DNA of 64,000 nt from Chitinispirillaceae bacterium. Lineage in GTDB: Bacteria > Fibrobacterota > Chitinivibrionia > Chitinivibrionales > Chitinispirillaceae. Below the pieces are notes generated by a model. The model was not told the DNA's origin and made no database searches. It saw nothing but the letters and a program-made list of their open reading frames with translations. The stretch is from assembly GCA_016929415.1 (NCBI GenBank), contig JAFGIW010000003.1, positions 28,057-92,056 of the forward strand. Direction: 5' to 3'. Both the position numbers and the translations under genes were made by a program. Positions 1-7,410 of this stretch are shown piece by piece (within the stretch, counting starts at the first letter, position 1; each line of letters begins with the position of its first letter).

Positions 1-2
1 TG

Positions 3-392
3 ATTGGCGCAATCGTCATCGGTGGTATTTTATTTGTTCTTATCATTATCCCGCGAACGATGATGGCGATAATTTCGGCCGGGCTGAAAGGGAAAAAAGC
101 CCCTACGCCGCATAAACCGTCTGCGGCCAGGATAGTGTCCGGCAAAAAAACCGTTCTTTATTTCTATACCCCTCCATGTGGCGCGTGTAAAATTCAGGAG
201 CCTATCATGACACGCGTTAAGAAAATATTCCCGGATGCCGTCTTTAAAATCGATGCTTCAAAAAATCCGGAAGCAGCCAGAGCGTACGGCGTCATGGGGG
301 TTCCGTTCTTGGCTTTCATCGCCGATGGTAAACTCGCGTCCGCGAAAGCGGGCGTTCAGCGGGAATCCACAATTCTCGCGTTTCTTTCTTAA
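3..392 (+). CDS. Membrane-tethered thioredoxin-like protein (5' end outside window)
   Basis: The reading frame is open from the left edge, so the true start lies upstream. The first visible residues form a hydrophobic helix (IGAIVIGGILFVLIIIP), followed by a lysine/proline linker and a thioredoxin fold with the redox motif CGAC in the context FYTPPCGACK. A glycine-valine-proline cis-Pro loop (VMGVPF) follows at the expected distance. The protein is probably anchored in the inner membrane with its disulfide centre outside the cytoplasm. It lies 34 bp ahead of a second anchored thioredoxin and may form a dithiol-relay pair with it. The fold is clear; substrate and direction of electron flow are not. 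Confidence 0.8.
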   Translation: MGAIVIGGILFVLIIIPRTMMAIISAGLKGKKAPTPHKPSAARIVSGKKTVLYFYTPPCGACKIQEPIMTRVKKIFPDAVFKIDASKNPEAARAYGVMGVPFLAFIADGKLASAKAGVQRESTILAFLS

Positions 393-426
393 ACCTTACA
401 ACCTCAAAAAATTGAAAGATACCTAT

Positions 427-933
427 ATGCTGAAAAAATTATCGAAAAACATTACCGCGACAGGACTGGTTATTATCACCGGGCTTGCGATAATCATCTA
501 TGCCGTTGCGACTAACCAGAGTTCAGATCAACCGGCGGCCAAAACAAACAGCCTGGTGGAACCCCTTAGTTTTAACACTTTTAAAGCCAAAATATGCGAC
601 TGCGGATTAGACAATGGAGTGCAGGGTAAATGGAAATATAAAGGCAAACTTCCCGCTGTAATAGATTTTTACGCGGATTGGTGCGGACCATGCAAAATGG
701 TTTCACCGGTTCTGGAGGAGCTTGCGGTTGAATATAAAGGACGCGTAAAAATATACAAGGTCAACACAGAGACAAACAGGGAGCTTGCCGGAATGTTCGG
801 CATCGGCGGAATACCCAGCATACTGTTTATTCCACCTGCCGGCATGCCGCAGATGTCGTCGGGCGCATTGTCAAAAAAACAATTCAAACAGGCGTTTAAC
901 GAGATTTTCGGCATCAAGGATGCGGCTTTGTAA
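427..933 (+). CDS. Membrane-anchored thioredoxin
   Basis: A 168-residue protein with an N-terminal membrane helix (about residues 13-31), a short linker and a complete thioredoxin domain. The classic WCGPC site is at about residues 80-84 in the context DFYADWCGPCK, and the cis-Pro loop GIGGIPS is present. The open frame extends further upstream, but ATG 427 places the signal anchor at the N-terminus and avoids overlap with the preceding gene, so I chose it. CDCG between the helix and the domain adds two cysteines. It is probably co-transcribed with the thioredoxin upstream and the OsmC gene downstream. Likely role: thiol-disulfide reduction on the periplasmic side of the inner membrane. Confidence 0.87.
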   Translation: MLKKLSKNITATGLVIITGLAIIIYAVATNQSSDQPAAKTNSLVEPLSFNTFKAKICDCGLDNGVQGKWKYKGKLPAVIDFYADWCGPCKMVSPVLEELAVEYKGRVKIYKVNTETNRELAGMFGIGGIPSILFIPPAGMPQMSSGALSKKQFKQAFNEIFGIKDAAL

Positions 934-945
934 CCGGCGGGGAAA

Positions 946-990
946 ATGGATGTAGATAAGGACCTGAAAAAAGTCCTGGGAGGTGTGTAA
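946..990 (+). CDS. Possible 14-residue coupled ORF before the OsmC gene
   Basis: A short frame (MDVDKDLKKVLGGV) begins 12 bases after the thioredoxin stop behind a purine-rich GGCGGGGAAA stretch. Its stop codon overlaps the OsmC start as TAATG. That arrangement would allow translational coupling, but the frame also contains the OsmC ribosome binding site and may simply be chance. No family is recognised. Confidence 0.2.
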   Translation: MDVDKDLKKVLGGV

Positions 991-1406
991 TGGACATGGT
1001 GGTTTTTTTCCCCGGCGGCAAACGCGTCGATGCGCAATATAAAGATTTTACCATCCGCACGGACCAGTCGTTGTCGGAGGGCGGGAATGCGTCCGCGCCC
1101 GAGCCTTTTGACCTGTTCCTGGCGTCAATTGCAACGTGCGCGGGCATCTACATTCTTGAATTCTGCCGGTATCGGTCCATCCCGGTAGAAAACATTCGCC
1201 TGGTCCAGAAGACCGAGAGGAACAGCGCAACGAGGATGATTGAAAAGATCATTATTGAACTGTTCGTCCCGCCGGAATTCCCTGCGAAATATAAAGATGC
1301 CGTTATCCGGGCGGCGCAGTTGTGTTCAGTAAAGAAGCACTTGTTTCAGCCGCCGGAATTTTCAATTTCCGTTATAACGGAAGAATCCAAACCGGAAAGC
1401 GCATAA
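990..1406 (+). CDS. OsmC family protein
   Basis: A 138-residue OsmC-fold protein. OsmC/Ohr relatives reduce organic hydroperoxides with two cysteines, or bind small molecules in shorter variants. Here the motif EPFDLFLASIATCAGIYI (residues 35-52) carries the first cysteine (Cys48) at the usual helix. A second cysteine lies near residue 111 (AAQLCSVKKH), where the family has its partner. AGGAGGTG-like sequence at 979-985 supports ATG 990. It follows two thioredoxins that could act as its reductants. Which OsmC subfamily it belongs to cannot be told from the sequence alone. Confidence 0.85.
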   Translation: MDMVVFFPGGKRVDAQYKDFTIRTDQSLSEGGNASAPEPFDLFLASIATCAGIYILEFCRYRSIPVENIRLVQKTERNSATRMIEKIIIELFVPPEFPAKYKDAVIRAAQLCSVKKHLFQPPEFSISVITEESKPESA

Positions 1407-1444
1407 TAAACCGATAACGTAATGCTTCTTACTGGAGGTATCGC

Positions 1445-1501
1445 ATGTTTCTTGCCGCATTGGATGCCACTTTTAACCCAAGTTCGACAATTTTCGAGTA
1501 A
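1445..1501 (+). CDS. Possible 18-residue ORF or broken gene start
   Basis: GGAGG at 1435-1439 sits five bases before ATG 1445, which opens an 18-codon frame (MFLAALDATFNPSSTIFE) ending at TAA. The ribosome binding site is better than for many genes here, but the frame is too short to judge. It could be a small peptide or the beginning of a lost gene. The rest of the gap to 1579 shows nothing. Confidence 0.15.
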   Translation: MFLAALDATFNPSSTIFE

Positions 1502-1579
1502 AAATGGCGATTCAATGTAAACCGTAAAAACTCTTATTTCGTGCATACCGAAAAATAGTTTATGAAAAGTGTATCGAAA

Positions 1580-2479
1580 CTATTGCAAGGGCCCCGATAA
1601 TTTTGTTTTTTGTCGAAGCACCAGGCCCCCCACCTCTGCGCCGATATGTTTCGCCACCCGTTCGCACTTGATTCTCATAATAAAAAAAAGACGTTCGTCA
1701 TCAATTTCACTTAAGCCCTCATAATTGCCCTGTCCTTTGGCGATGACCAAGTCGGCATTCTTGAAGAGTTCCCGGAAGATTTCGTTCGTTTCTTCAAGCA
1801 TCAACCCCGGGTAGCGGCAACCGCTCGATATAATCTCGGCTTCTTTGTCAAGACCGACCCGGTAAGCGTCTTCGGGGGTGACGTCGTTGATTACCGGTTT
1901 GTCGCGGGTCGCGAATACGATACGCAGACCGGGGAATTCCCGTTTGATCTGCCGGATAAGAATCCGGTCGAAAACGATCTCCCCCGCATTGTCGCCGACA
2001 CACAAAAGCAATCGCGCATTTTTCATCTTGTACAATAACGGTTCGTAGTCGTAGAAGGAAAACCGCAGCGAAGGGATATCCCGGATCTCCTTTGCAATAT
2101 CGATACTGCCGTGGTCCTTCGCGCCGAAATCGATAATATTACCGGCGGCGGCCTGACGGATCGCCGTTTCCAGCGGCGAGGCGGATTGTTTTACTGCGGC
2201 TTCGAGATCGTCAAAATGGCGGAGAACGGCGGCGTTCGACTTTTCCTTCAGTCCGGCATAGGGATCGAAAGGTCCGGCATTATCATGTATCATGTTCCGT
2301 ACGAAATCACCAATCCCGACGATGATCCGTTGCGGTGAATCGTTTCCGGATGTCGCCAGCAGCATTTTCATGGCTTCATCCATTATAAGCTTCGTCTGCA
2401 GGTCATCCATGCCGGTAAGTTTTACCAGCGATAATACCTGCCGCAGAACGCAGGGGTAACAATCGGGAAACAGTTTCAT
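1580..2479 (-). CDS. DUF89/ARMT1-like phosphatase
   Basis: A 299-residue DUF89 protein. The family comprises metal-dependent 'damage-control' phosphatases that hydrolyse unwanted sugar or cofactor phosphates. The N-terminal CYPCVLRQ motif (residues 7-14) is the two-cysteine signature of the shorter archaeal/bacterial subfamily. The core LLCVGDNAGEIVFD (about 158-171) is the Asp-Asn metal site. FATRDKPVINDVT and VIAKGQGNYEG are further family blocks. The start overlaps the stop of the upstream sigma-54 activator by four bases (ATGA), so the two are translationally coupled. The substrate is unknown. Confidence 0.85.
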   Translation of the reverse strand: MKLFPDCYPCVLRQVLSLVKLTGMDDLQTKLIMDEAMKMLLATSGNDSPQRIIVGIGDFVRNMIHDNAGPFDPYAGLKEKSNAAVLRHFDDLEAAVKQSASPLETAIRQAAAGNIIDFGAKDHGSIDIAKEIRDIPSLRFSFYDYEPLLYKMKNARLLLCVGDNAGEIVFDRILIRQIKREFPGLRIVFATRDKPVINDVTPEDAYRVGLDKEAEIISSGCRYPGLMLEETNEIFRELFKNADLVIAKGQGNYEGLSEIDDERLFFIMRIKCERVAKHIGAEVGGLVLRQKTKLSGPLQ

Positions 2480-3828
2480 TGCATTCTCTCCCCATTGGCC
2501 GGAGGACCTATCCCCAGAAGCCGCATTTTTCGATAAAGCGTTGAGCGGTTGATGCCAAGTTCGCGCGCTGTTTTGACTCGCTTCCAGTTATTCCTTTTCA
2601 GCGCATTCGACAGGAAAGCCGCTTCGAAACTTTTCATGGATGCGGTGTCGTCCGCCGCCTTTTCAAAGGCGGCGGGTTCCGGATCGGCCGTTTCGAACAA
2701 ATGCTCCGTTCCGATATATCCCTTTCGGCAGAGCACGAACGCCCGTTCGATCATATTTTCGAGTTCCCGGACGTTGCCGGGAAAATCATGGGCCGTCAGC
2801 CGCGCCATCGCGCGGTCGTCAACGCCCCTTATCCGCTTCCCCTGCTGTTTATTGAGCTTGTTGATGAAATAATCCGCCAGAAGAGGAATATCATCTCTTC
2901 GTTCACGCAGTGGAGGAACGGCGATCCTGATGATATTGAGCCGGTAAAACAGGTCTTTCCTGAATGAACCTTCGTTCATCATTTTTTCAAGATTCCTGTT
3001 CGTAGCGGTGATGATGCGGACATCGGCTTTGCGGCTCTGTACGCTTCCCAGTGGTTCGTACTCTTTTTCCTGCAGCACCCGCAGCAGCTTGACCTGCATC
3101 GCCGCCGAGGTATCGCCGATTTCATCGAGGAACAGGACGCCGCCGTCGGCGAGCGCGAAGCGTCCCGGCTTGTCCTTTTTTGCATCGGTAAAGGCGCCGG
3201 CCTTGTAGCCGAACAGCTCCGATTCGAGAAGATTGTCGGGAAGCGCGCCTAAATTGACGGCGATAAAAGGTTCGTCTTTCCGGGGGCCGAGCCTGTGGAT
3301 CGCCCTGGCGAACAGCTCCTTGCCGGTGCCGCTCTCTCCCTGAAGCAGAACGGTACTTGCGCTTTCGGCGATCATCGGCAGCGTTTCAAGCAGCTTCTGC
3401 ATGCGTCGGTTGATCGTGATGATATCCTGATAGCGGTAATCCGCAAGACGGGCGAGCAGATTCGCCTCATCGGAAGTGAGATCGCGGAATGTTTCGACCG
3501 CGCCCTTAATTTTTCCGTCAGTGTCGCGCAGAACCGTCGTGGCGATCGATACGGGTTTCGATGTCCCGTCGGCGGTGATCATGGTAACCGGCCGTTCGGA
3601 AAACAGCTCGCCGGTTCTGAGCGTTTTTCGCAGCAGGCACTCTTCCCCGCAGCAATCCGCGCGAAGCACTTCCCAGCAGGGACGGCCAAGCGCGTGGGAT
3701 TTGATCGTTCCGGTGATATTTTCCGCGGCACGGTTGAAAAAAGTGATGCGGCATTTATTATCAACCGTAAAAACGCCCTCCTGGATGGTATCGAAAAGTT
3801 CGATTAGTTCTTCTTTTGTCCAGAGCAT
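2476..3828 (-). CDS. PAS-domain sigma-54-dependent transcriptional activator
   Basis: A 450-residue enhancer-binding protein: PAS sensor (about 1-125), AAA+ ATPase (about 135-375) and C-terminal Fis-type helix-turn-helix (NWKRVKTARELGINRSTLYR). The ATPase shows Walker A GESGTGKE, Walker B GGVLFLDEIGD and the sigma-54 contact loop in the form GAFTDA rather than GAFTGA. The PAS domain carries a cysteine group at residues 51, 59, 60 and 64 (CWEVLRADCCGEEC) that could hold a metal, an Fe-S cluster or a redox disulfide. A paralogue at 12859-14187 keeps all four cysteines and the GAFTDA loop. It probably controls the -24/-12 promoters in this window, such as the one at 4811. Confidence 0.93.
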   Translation of the reverse strand: MLWTKEELIELFDTIQEGVFTVDNKCRITFFNRAAENITGTIKSHALGRPCWEVLRADCCGEECLLRKTLRTGELFSERPVTMITADGTSKPVSIATTVLRDTDGKIKGAVETFRDLTSDEANLLARLADYRYQDIITINRRMQKLLETLPMIAESASTVLLQGESGTGKELFARAIHRLGPRKDEPFIAVNLGALPDNLLESELFGYKAGAFTDAKKDKPGRFALADGGVLFLDEIGDTSAAMQVKLLRVLQEKEYEPLGSVQSRKADVRIITATNRNLEKMMNEGSFRKDLFYRLNIIRIAVPPLRERRDDIPLLADYFINKLNKQQGKRIRGVDDRAMARLTAHDFPGNVRELENMIERAFVLCRKGYIGTEHLFETADPEPAAFEKAADDTASMKSFEAAFLSNALKRNNWKRVKTARELGINRSTLYRKMRLLGIGPPANGERMQ

Positions 3829-3879
3829 ATCAAGCGTTCGCTTTCATCGGTTGACGGGATTCCGGGGAAGAAAGACATC

Positions 3880-4518
3880 TCATTTCCCGCAGATAAACAC
3901 CTTGCTTTTACCCGAAGGGGTGTGGGATACGCTTACCTTAGGGAAATGCGCCCTATAGGGCTTTTCTCCCGAATTGACGAATTCATGCGCGTCGTCGGAA
4001 CCCATCGCGGCCATCCGCATGTTGAAAAACAGACGCGTAACCGGTTTCTGCGGCACCTCATGCTCCATGACGAGAGCGACTCCCCCCGGGCGCACCACCC
4101 GTTTCATTTCACAAAGCGCTTCTTTACGGTGCCGGCCTTTCAACTCATACAGGGCGTGGGAACAGGTGACGATGTCGAAGCTGTTGTCAACAAACGGCAG
4201 TTGCGTCGCATCGCTTTCTATCCAGGTACAGCCGCCGGAATGAGTTTTCTTCCGGGCACGCTTCAACATTCCACGCGAAAAGTCGCAACCTGCAGCGGTT
4301 ATACCGGGAAAGCGCCCGGCAAAACTTATAAGAACCGAGCCCGTTCCGCAGCAGACATCGAGAACGGTTGGAGTGGCACTATTTTCCAGATGAGCGATAT
4401 CGGCGAGGAACGATCGTGTTGTTCCCCTGTCGCCCCTGGAGTGCAGGGTAATGAAAGCATCATAGAAATGGGAGAAGATGTTGTAATAGTTGATTCTTCC
4501 GGCCCGCGTTTTGGCCAT
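3880..4518 (-). CDS. Class I SAM-dependent methyltransferase
   Basis: A 212-residue Rossmann-fold methyltransferase of the UbiE/Methyltransf_11 type. Motif I is VLDVCCGTGSVLISFA (about 52-67), followed by an acidic motif II (GCDFSRGML) and the post-motif DIVTCSHALYEL. The conserved VVRPGGVALV block is also present. It lies 51 bases upstream of the sigma-54 activator on the same strand and may share its transcript. The substrate is not evident; small proteins of this type methylate quinones, small molecules or thiols/metalloids. Confidence 0.8.
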   Translation of the reverse strand: MAKTRAGRINYYNIFSHFYDAFITLHSRGDRGTTRSFLADIAHLENSATPTVLDVCCGTGSVLISFAGRFPGITAAGCDFSRGMLKRARKKTHSGGCTWIESDATQLPFVDNSFDIVTCSHALYELKGRHRKEALCEMKRVVRPGGVALVMEHEVPQKPVTRLFFNMRMAAMGSDDAHEFVNSGEKPYRAHFPKVSVSHTPSGKSKVFICGK

Positions 4519-4641
4519 TGTTGTCCGCGCCTGAATTGAAAGTTAAAAAAAAGGTCCAATTAAATAATCAATGACCATGCCGGTTTTGATCGGTTAATTT
4601 ATTTGAAATATATATCATTACGATTTATCTTGATGCGATTT

Positions 4642-4681
4642 TGCACCATTGATGGTGCATGATGTTTTGTGTATGCACCAT
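4642..4681 (+). promoter_or_regulatory. Palindromic activator site upstream of a sigma-54 promoter
   Basis: A perfect 8-bp inverted repeat, TGCACCAT-TG-ATGGTGCA (4642-4659), is followed by a third copy of the half-site TGCACCAT at 4674-4681. The sites lie about 130-170 bp upstream of the -24/-12 promoter at 4811, the usual place for an enhancer-binding protein. The sequence fact is clear; binding by the activator encoded at 2476-3828 or 12859-14187 is an inference. Confidence 0.6.
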
Positions 4682-4810
4682 TCCTTCGTTCTTGATCCCC
4701 TTTTTTCAAATAGGCTGAAAGGCCGTTCTGCTTTCAGCATTTATCTTTTATTACATCAATAACCACGGATTGAAGCCCGGTTTCCACGACCGCGGGCTGC
4801 CGAATTCCGG

Positions 4811-4826
4811 TTGGCACGAATAATGC
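4811..4826 (+). promoter_or_regulatory. Sigma-54 (-24/-12) promoter
   Basis: TTGGCACGAATAATGC matches the sigma-54 consensus: TGGCACG with the invariant GG, and GC exactly at the required spacing (GG at 4812-4814 region, GC at 4825-4826). It lies about 30 bp before the NifX-like gene and downstream of a strong palindromic site. It should drive the 4855-5891 operon, which ends at the terminator at 5915. Confidence 0.85.
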
Positions 4827-4854
4827 GTGGTAAAAAAATAGACGGGAAATGATT

Positions 4855-5271
4855 ATGAATAAAAAAGTCGCAGTGCCGGTTAACAATTCATCGCAGGTAG
4901 TCGCCCTTGATTTCTGCACCACCTTGCTCGTTGCGGAAATCGGAAACGGCATCGTCACGCAAAAAAACACGGTGGAATTCAACGAACCGTTCCCGTCGCT
5001 GCGCGCGAACCGGTTGAAAGATTTACAGGTCGGCACCGTATTGTGCGGCGCCGTATCCGATGCTCTTTCGATGATGCTCTGGCATTGCGGTATCGAAGTC
5101 GTTCCCGGCCTTACCGGTGACGCCGACAGGTTGATCGCGGCATATATTCACGGACAGTTGCTCCGGTTTCATGCGCCCGACTTCCGGCCCGGTTTCAGCA
5201 GATGCCGCGGTGGCGGCAACAGGCGGCGATACCGCGGCGGCAGAGGCGGCAACCCGACAAGAACCATTTAA
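4855..5271 (+). CDS. NifX/NifB-type dinitrogenase iron-molybdenum cofactor family protein
   Basis: A 138-residue protein of the NifX/NafY-like family that binds iron-molybdenum or iron-sulfur clusters. The core begins KKVAVPVNNSSQVV and continues with the family blocks LRANRLKDLQVGTVLCGAVSD (split across residues 50-75) and WHCGIEVVPGLTGDADRLI. The C-terminal 25 residues are a glycine/arginine-rich tail. ATG 4849 is also in frame, but GGGA at 4844-4847 is better spaced for ATG 4855. First gene behind the sigma-54 promoter. No nitrogenase genes are near, so a role in storing or delivering clusters is more likely than nitrogen fixation. Confidence 0.82.
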   Translation: MNKKVAVPVNNSSQVVALDFCTTLLVAEIGNGIVTQKNTVEFNEPFPSLRANRLKDLQVGTVLCGAVSDALSMMLWHCGIEVVPGLTGDADRLIAAYIHGQLLRFHAPDFRPGFSRCRGGGNRRRYRGGRGGNPTRTI

Positions 5272-5289
5272 TTGTAAAGGAGGTGTCAA

Positions 5290-5475
5290 GTGCCGAACAG
5301 AAATGGAACAGGTTCACAGGGTGGAGGAGGCGGAAGAATGGGAGGACAGTTTGCGGCAGGACCGGGCGGCAATTGCGTATGCCCGCAATGCGGGCATGTC
5401 GAACCGCACCAGCAGGGCCAACCATGCACTCAGCGGTCGTGCCCGAGTTGCGGTGCGAAAATGACTCGACAATAA
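5290..5475 (+). CDS. Small glycine-rich zinc-ribbon protein
   Basis: A 61-residue protein starting at GTG behind AGGAGGTG (5280-5286). The first half is glycine-rich and starts MPNRNGTGSQGGGGG, the same opening style as DUF5320-like proteins downstream. The second half has two CxxC knuckles, CVCPQCG and CPSCG, plus CTQRSC, consistent with a zinc ribbon or rubredoxin-like metal site. It sits between the NifX-like gene and the DUF5320 gene in the sigma-54 operon. A metal-binding helper of the same system is likely; the exact function is unknown. Confidence 0.78.
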   Translation: MPNRNGTGSQGGGGGRMGGQFAAGPGGNCVCPQCGHVEPHQQGQPCTQRSCPSCGAKMTRQ

Positions 5476-5504
5476 TATCACTTTATCTTGAAAAGGGGGC
5501 TTAT

Positions 5505-5891
5505 ATGCCACGTGGAGATAGAACGGGTCCCGCAGGGATGGGACCGATGACGGGAAGAGCTGCCGGATACTGTGCGGGATATCCCGTGCCGGGATACGCC
5601 AATCCGGTTGGCGGACAGGGATATGGATTCGGCTTCGGCCGCGGCGGAGGCTGGGGACGGGGTGGCGGCGGTTGGGGCCGTAGAAACCGGTTCTATGCCA
5701 CCGGTCTGACGGGATGGCAGCGTTCCGAATACGAGGCGGCGGTTCCTTATGCACCACCGTATGCCGGCGTACCTACACCACCGACCAAAGAACAGCAGAC
5801 GGACATGCTGAAAGGCCAGGCAGAATATCTGGAAGACCAGTTGGCAGGTATACAAAAACGCCTTGCCGAGCTGGAGGCGAAAAAGAAGTAG
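5505..5891 (+). CDS. DUF5320-type glycine-rich protein
   Basis: A 128-residue protein with the DUF5320 opening MPRGDRTGPAGMGPMTGRAAGYC, a glycine/tryptophan/arginine-rich middle (FGRGGGWGRGGGGWGRR) and a C-terminal coiled coil of about 30 residues (LKGQAEYLEDQLAGIQKRLAELEAKKK in part). ATG 5505 follows an AAAAGGGGG ribosome binding site. Such proteins regularly sit beside NifX-like and Mrp-type ATPase genes in anaerobes; their role is not established. Last gene before a strong terminator. Confidence 0.8.
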   Translation: MPRGDRTGPAGMGPMTGRAAGYCAGYPVPGYANPVGGQGYGFGFGRGGGWGRGGGGWGRRNRFYATGLTGWQRSEYEAAVPYAPPYAGVPTPPTKEQQTDMLKGQAEYLEDQLAGIQKRLAELEAKKK

Positions 5892-5914
5892 CATGCCGTA
5901 GCGCTTAACGTAAA

Positions 5915-5965
5915 AGAAGGGGTGGAGCGGATACTTTTATCCGCCTCCCTTCTCTTGTTTTTCTT
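5915..5965 (+). terminator. Rho-independent terminator
   Basis: A long GC-rich hairpin: AGAAGGG pairs with CCCTTCT and GGAGCGGAT pairs with ATCCGC-CTCC (one bulged base), with a short loop near 5933-5938, followed by a T-rich run (TTGTTTTTCTTTTT). It closes the sigma-54 operon that starts at 4855. Confidence 0.85.
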
Positions 5966-6076
5966 TTTCTGTTTGTCGCCGTATGGATCATGGTGCATGA
6001 GTGATATCGTTTTCCCGCTGCTTTTCGTAGCCACGCAAGCAAAGTTGGATAATAACGCGGCCGGAACCGTGAAATC

Positions 6077-6301
6077 ATGACCGATAAGGGCCCTGGAGAA
6101 GTTGAATGCAAATGGTACACCGTCTGTCCAATGAAACGGTTTCTTGAAAAGGGTGTCCTCGATGAGCAATGGGTAAAGCGGTATTGCCGGGGCGGGAAGG
6201 AATGCGTTCGTTACGCAATGGAAGAACGGGGGGAAGCGCATCCCGACTGGATGCTGCCAGACGGATCGCTTGATGAGCGTTTGCGGGGGTATTGTCGATA
6301 A
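6077..6301 (+). CDS. Small conserved cysteine protein
   Basis: A 74-residue protein with four regularly placed cysteines: VECKWYTVCPMKRF, VKRYCRGGKECVRY and a C-terminal GYC. The pattern ECKWYxVCPxKRF...WVxxYCxxxxxCVRYxMEExGExHPDxMLPDG recurs in small proteins of anaerobes and methanogens, some of which carry a doubtful uracil-DNA-glycosylase label. Four or five cysteines in a protein this short suggest a zinc or iron-sulfur site. There is no strong ribosome binding site. Function unknown. Confidence 0.65.
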   Translation: MTDKGPGEVECKWYTVCPMKRFLEKGVLDEQWVKRYCRGGKECVRYAMEERGEAHPDWMLPDGSLDERLRGYCR

Positions 6302-6348
6302 CCACCGCTGCGATCCCGAAAAAACGCATTTTTTAAAGGACTGACTGT

Positions 6349-6699
6349 ATGCCGATAATGGAAATAAGCGTTGTTCCGCTGGGGACGAAATCTTCTTCGG
6401 TAAGCGCCTATGTAGCATCGTGCGTTGATCTCCTCAATCGGAAAAAAAATTGCCGGTATGAACTTACCTCCATGGGAACCATCGTCGAGGCTAATCATTT
6501 AAAAACACTGCTGCACATTGCCGAGGAAATGCACAACAGCGTTTTTTGCCGTGGGGTGAAGCGGGTCGTTACGACCATAAAAATTGATGACAGGAAAGAC
6601 AAGGTATTGAGCATCGAAAGTAAAGTGAAGTCGGTCCGGCGGCGCCTTCAAAAGAAAAAAAAACGCAGATTATGCAACAATCATTTAATGATTCCATGA
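6349..6699 (+). CDS. MTH1187/YkoF-like thiamine-binding family protein
   Basis: A 116-residue protein of the MTH1187 (DUF77) family, a ferredoxin-like fold that binds thiamine or related ligands as a dimer or tetramer. Family features are the opening MEISVVPLGTKSSSVSAYVA, the middle YELTSMGTIVEA and the C-terminal VTTIKIDDRKDKVLSIESK. The usual family end is near residue 97. The last 19 residues are basic and encoded by an A-rich tract (6652-6664), which may reflect a slipped reading frame. AAAGGA at 6335 supports the start. Its tail overlaps a putative Fur-type box for the next gene. Confidence 0.75.
   Translation: MPIMEISVVPLGTKSSSVSAYVASCVDLLNRKKNCRYELTSMGTIVEANHLKTLLHIAEEMHNSVFCRGVKRVVTTIKIDDRKDKVLSIESKVKSVRRRLQKKKKRRLCNNHLMIP
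6679..6693 (+). promoter_or_regulatory. Putative Fur/PerR-type box (7-1-7 palindrome)
   Basis: AATCATTTAATGATT is a perfect 7-1-7 inverted repeat, the geometry typical of Fur-superfamily operators, 40 bp before the Fur-family gene at 6734. Autoregulation is the simplest reading. It overlaps the last codons of the preceding gene. Confidence 0.5.
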
Positions 6700-6733
6700 T
6701 GGTATGTTTGATCCAAATTATTAAAGGAATGTT

Positions 6734-7195
6734 ATGAATGTGGAAAGTGCGCAGAAAAAAAAGTTTCAAATCGAGAACAGCCTCAGGAAACAAGGTTTCT
6801 CCATCACGAACCAGCGCAGCCTGATTATCGCTGAGATCCTGCACAACGGTCCGCATTTCGACGTCGAATCGCTTGCGGCGGGAATGCACATGAAAAACTC
6901 TAATACGGCACGCGCCACGATTTACCGGACCGTCAAGATTCTCGTCGATACAGGCATGATAAAAAGAGAAATGCTGGGAGACACACATTCGCATTACGAA
7001 ATCGCGGAACGGGATCACGGCCATTTCGTTTGCATATCGTGCGGAAAAATTATCGAACTTGCCTGTCCGACTCTTACAGGCTTTCTTGCAACAGTTGCCG
7101 AATCGCACGACTTCACCATCGACCAGCATTCTATTGAACTTTTCGGCAGGTGCGGAGATTGTCAGCGGAAACGGAGAATAGAGGAGGCGGCTTGA
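6734..7195 (+). CDS. Fur-family transcriptional regulator
   Basis: A 153-residue Fur-superfamily repressor: winged helix (about 10-90; GFSITNQRSLIIAEIL and RATIYRTVKIL) and metal-binding dimerisation domain with HSHYEIAERDHGHFVC. Two CxxC pairs (CISC, CGDC) form the structural zinc site. It is strongly similar over its whole length to the paralogue at 38528-38992 that precedes feoAB, so the two probably respond to a related signal. It sits between two sigma-54 clusters of redox genes. The metal or peroxide specificity (Fur, PerR or Zur) cannot be assigned from sequence alone. Confidence 0.9.
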   Translation: MNVESAQKKKFQIENSLRKQGFSITNQRSLIIAEILHNGPHFDVESLAAGMHMKNSNTARATIYRTVKILVDTGMIKREMLGDTHSHYEIAERDHGHFVCISCGKIIELACPTLTGFLATVAESHDFTIDQHSIELFGRCGDCQRKRRIEEAA

Positions 7196-7293
7196 TCCGG
7201 ACTTTTTTTCAGCCTGATCCGGTAATGCAGCTCACGGAAGCCGGTGCGATAAATAGCGGGCATTTCACGGTAATCAAACGAAGCCGACTCGTT

Positions 7294-7309
7294 TGGGCAC
7301 GGTTTTTGC
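7294..7309 (+). promoter_or_regulatory. Sigma-54 (-24/-12) promoter
   Basis: TGGGCACGGTTTTTGC contains GGCACG and TTGC at the exact sigma-54 spacing (GG at 7296-7297, GC at 7308-7309). It lies about 100 bp ahead of the 7411 gene and should drive the zinc-ribbon/thioredoxin-reductase operon. No clear palindromic activator site was found in the 100 bp upstream of it. Confidence 0.82.
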
Positions 7310-7410
7310 GTTATTAATATTCGAGAGTTGATATAATTATATTATGAAAAATATAACACCGATTTGTCGCCGACGGATCGGTTAAGGATAATCTAAAAAA
7401 GGAAGCTGTT

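Noticed and set aside
4519..4620. A minus-strand sigma-54 promoter for the methyltransferase gene (GGCATG-N4-TTGA)
   Set aside because: The essential -12 GC is GA and the -24 element is imperfect; better matches exist on the plus strand.
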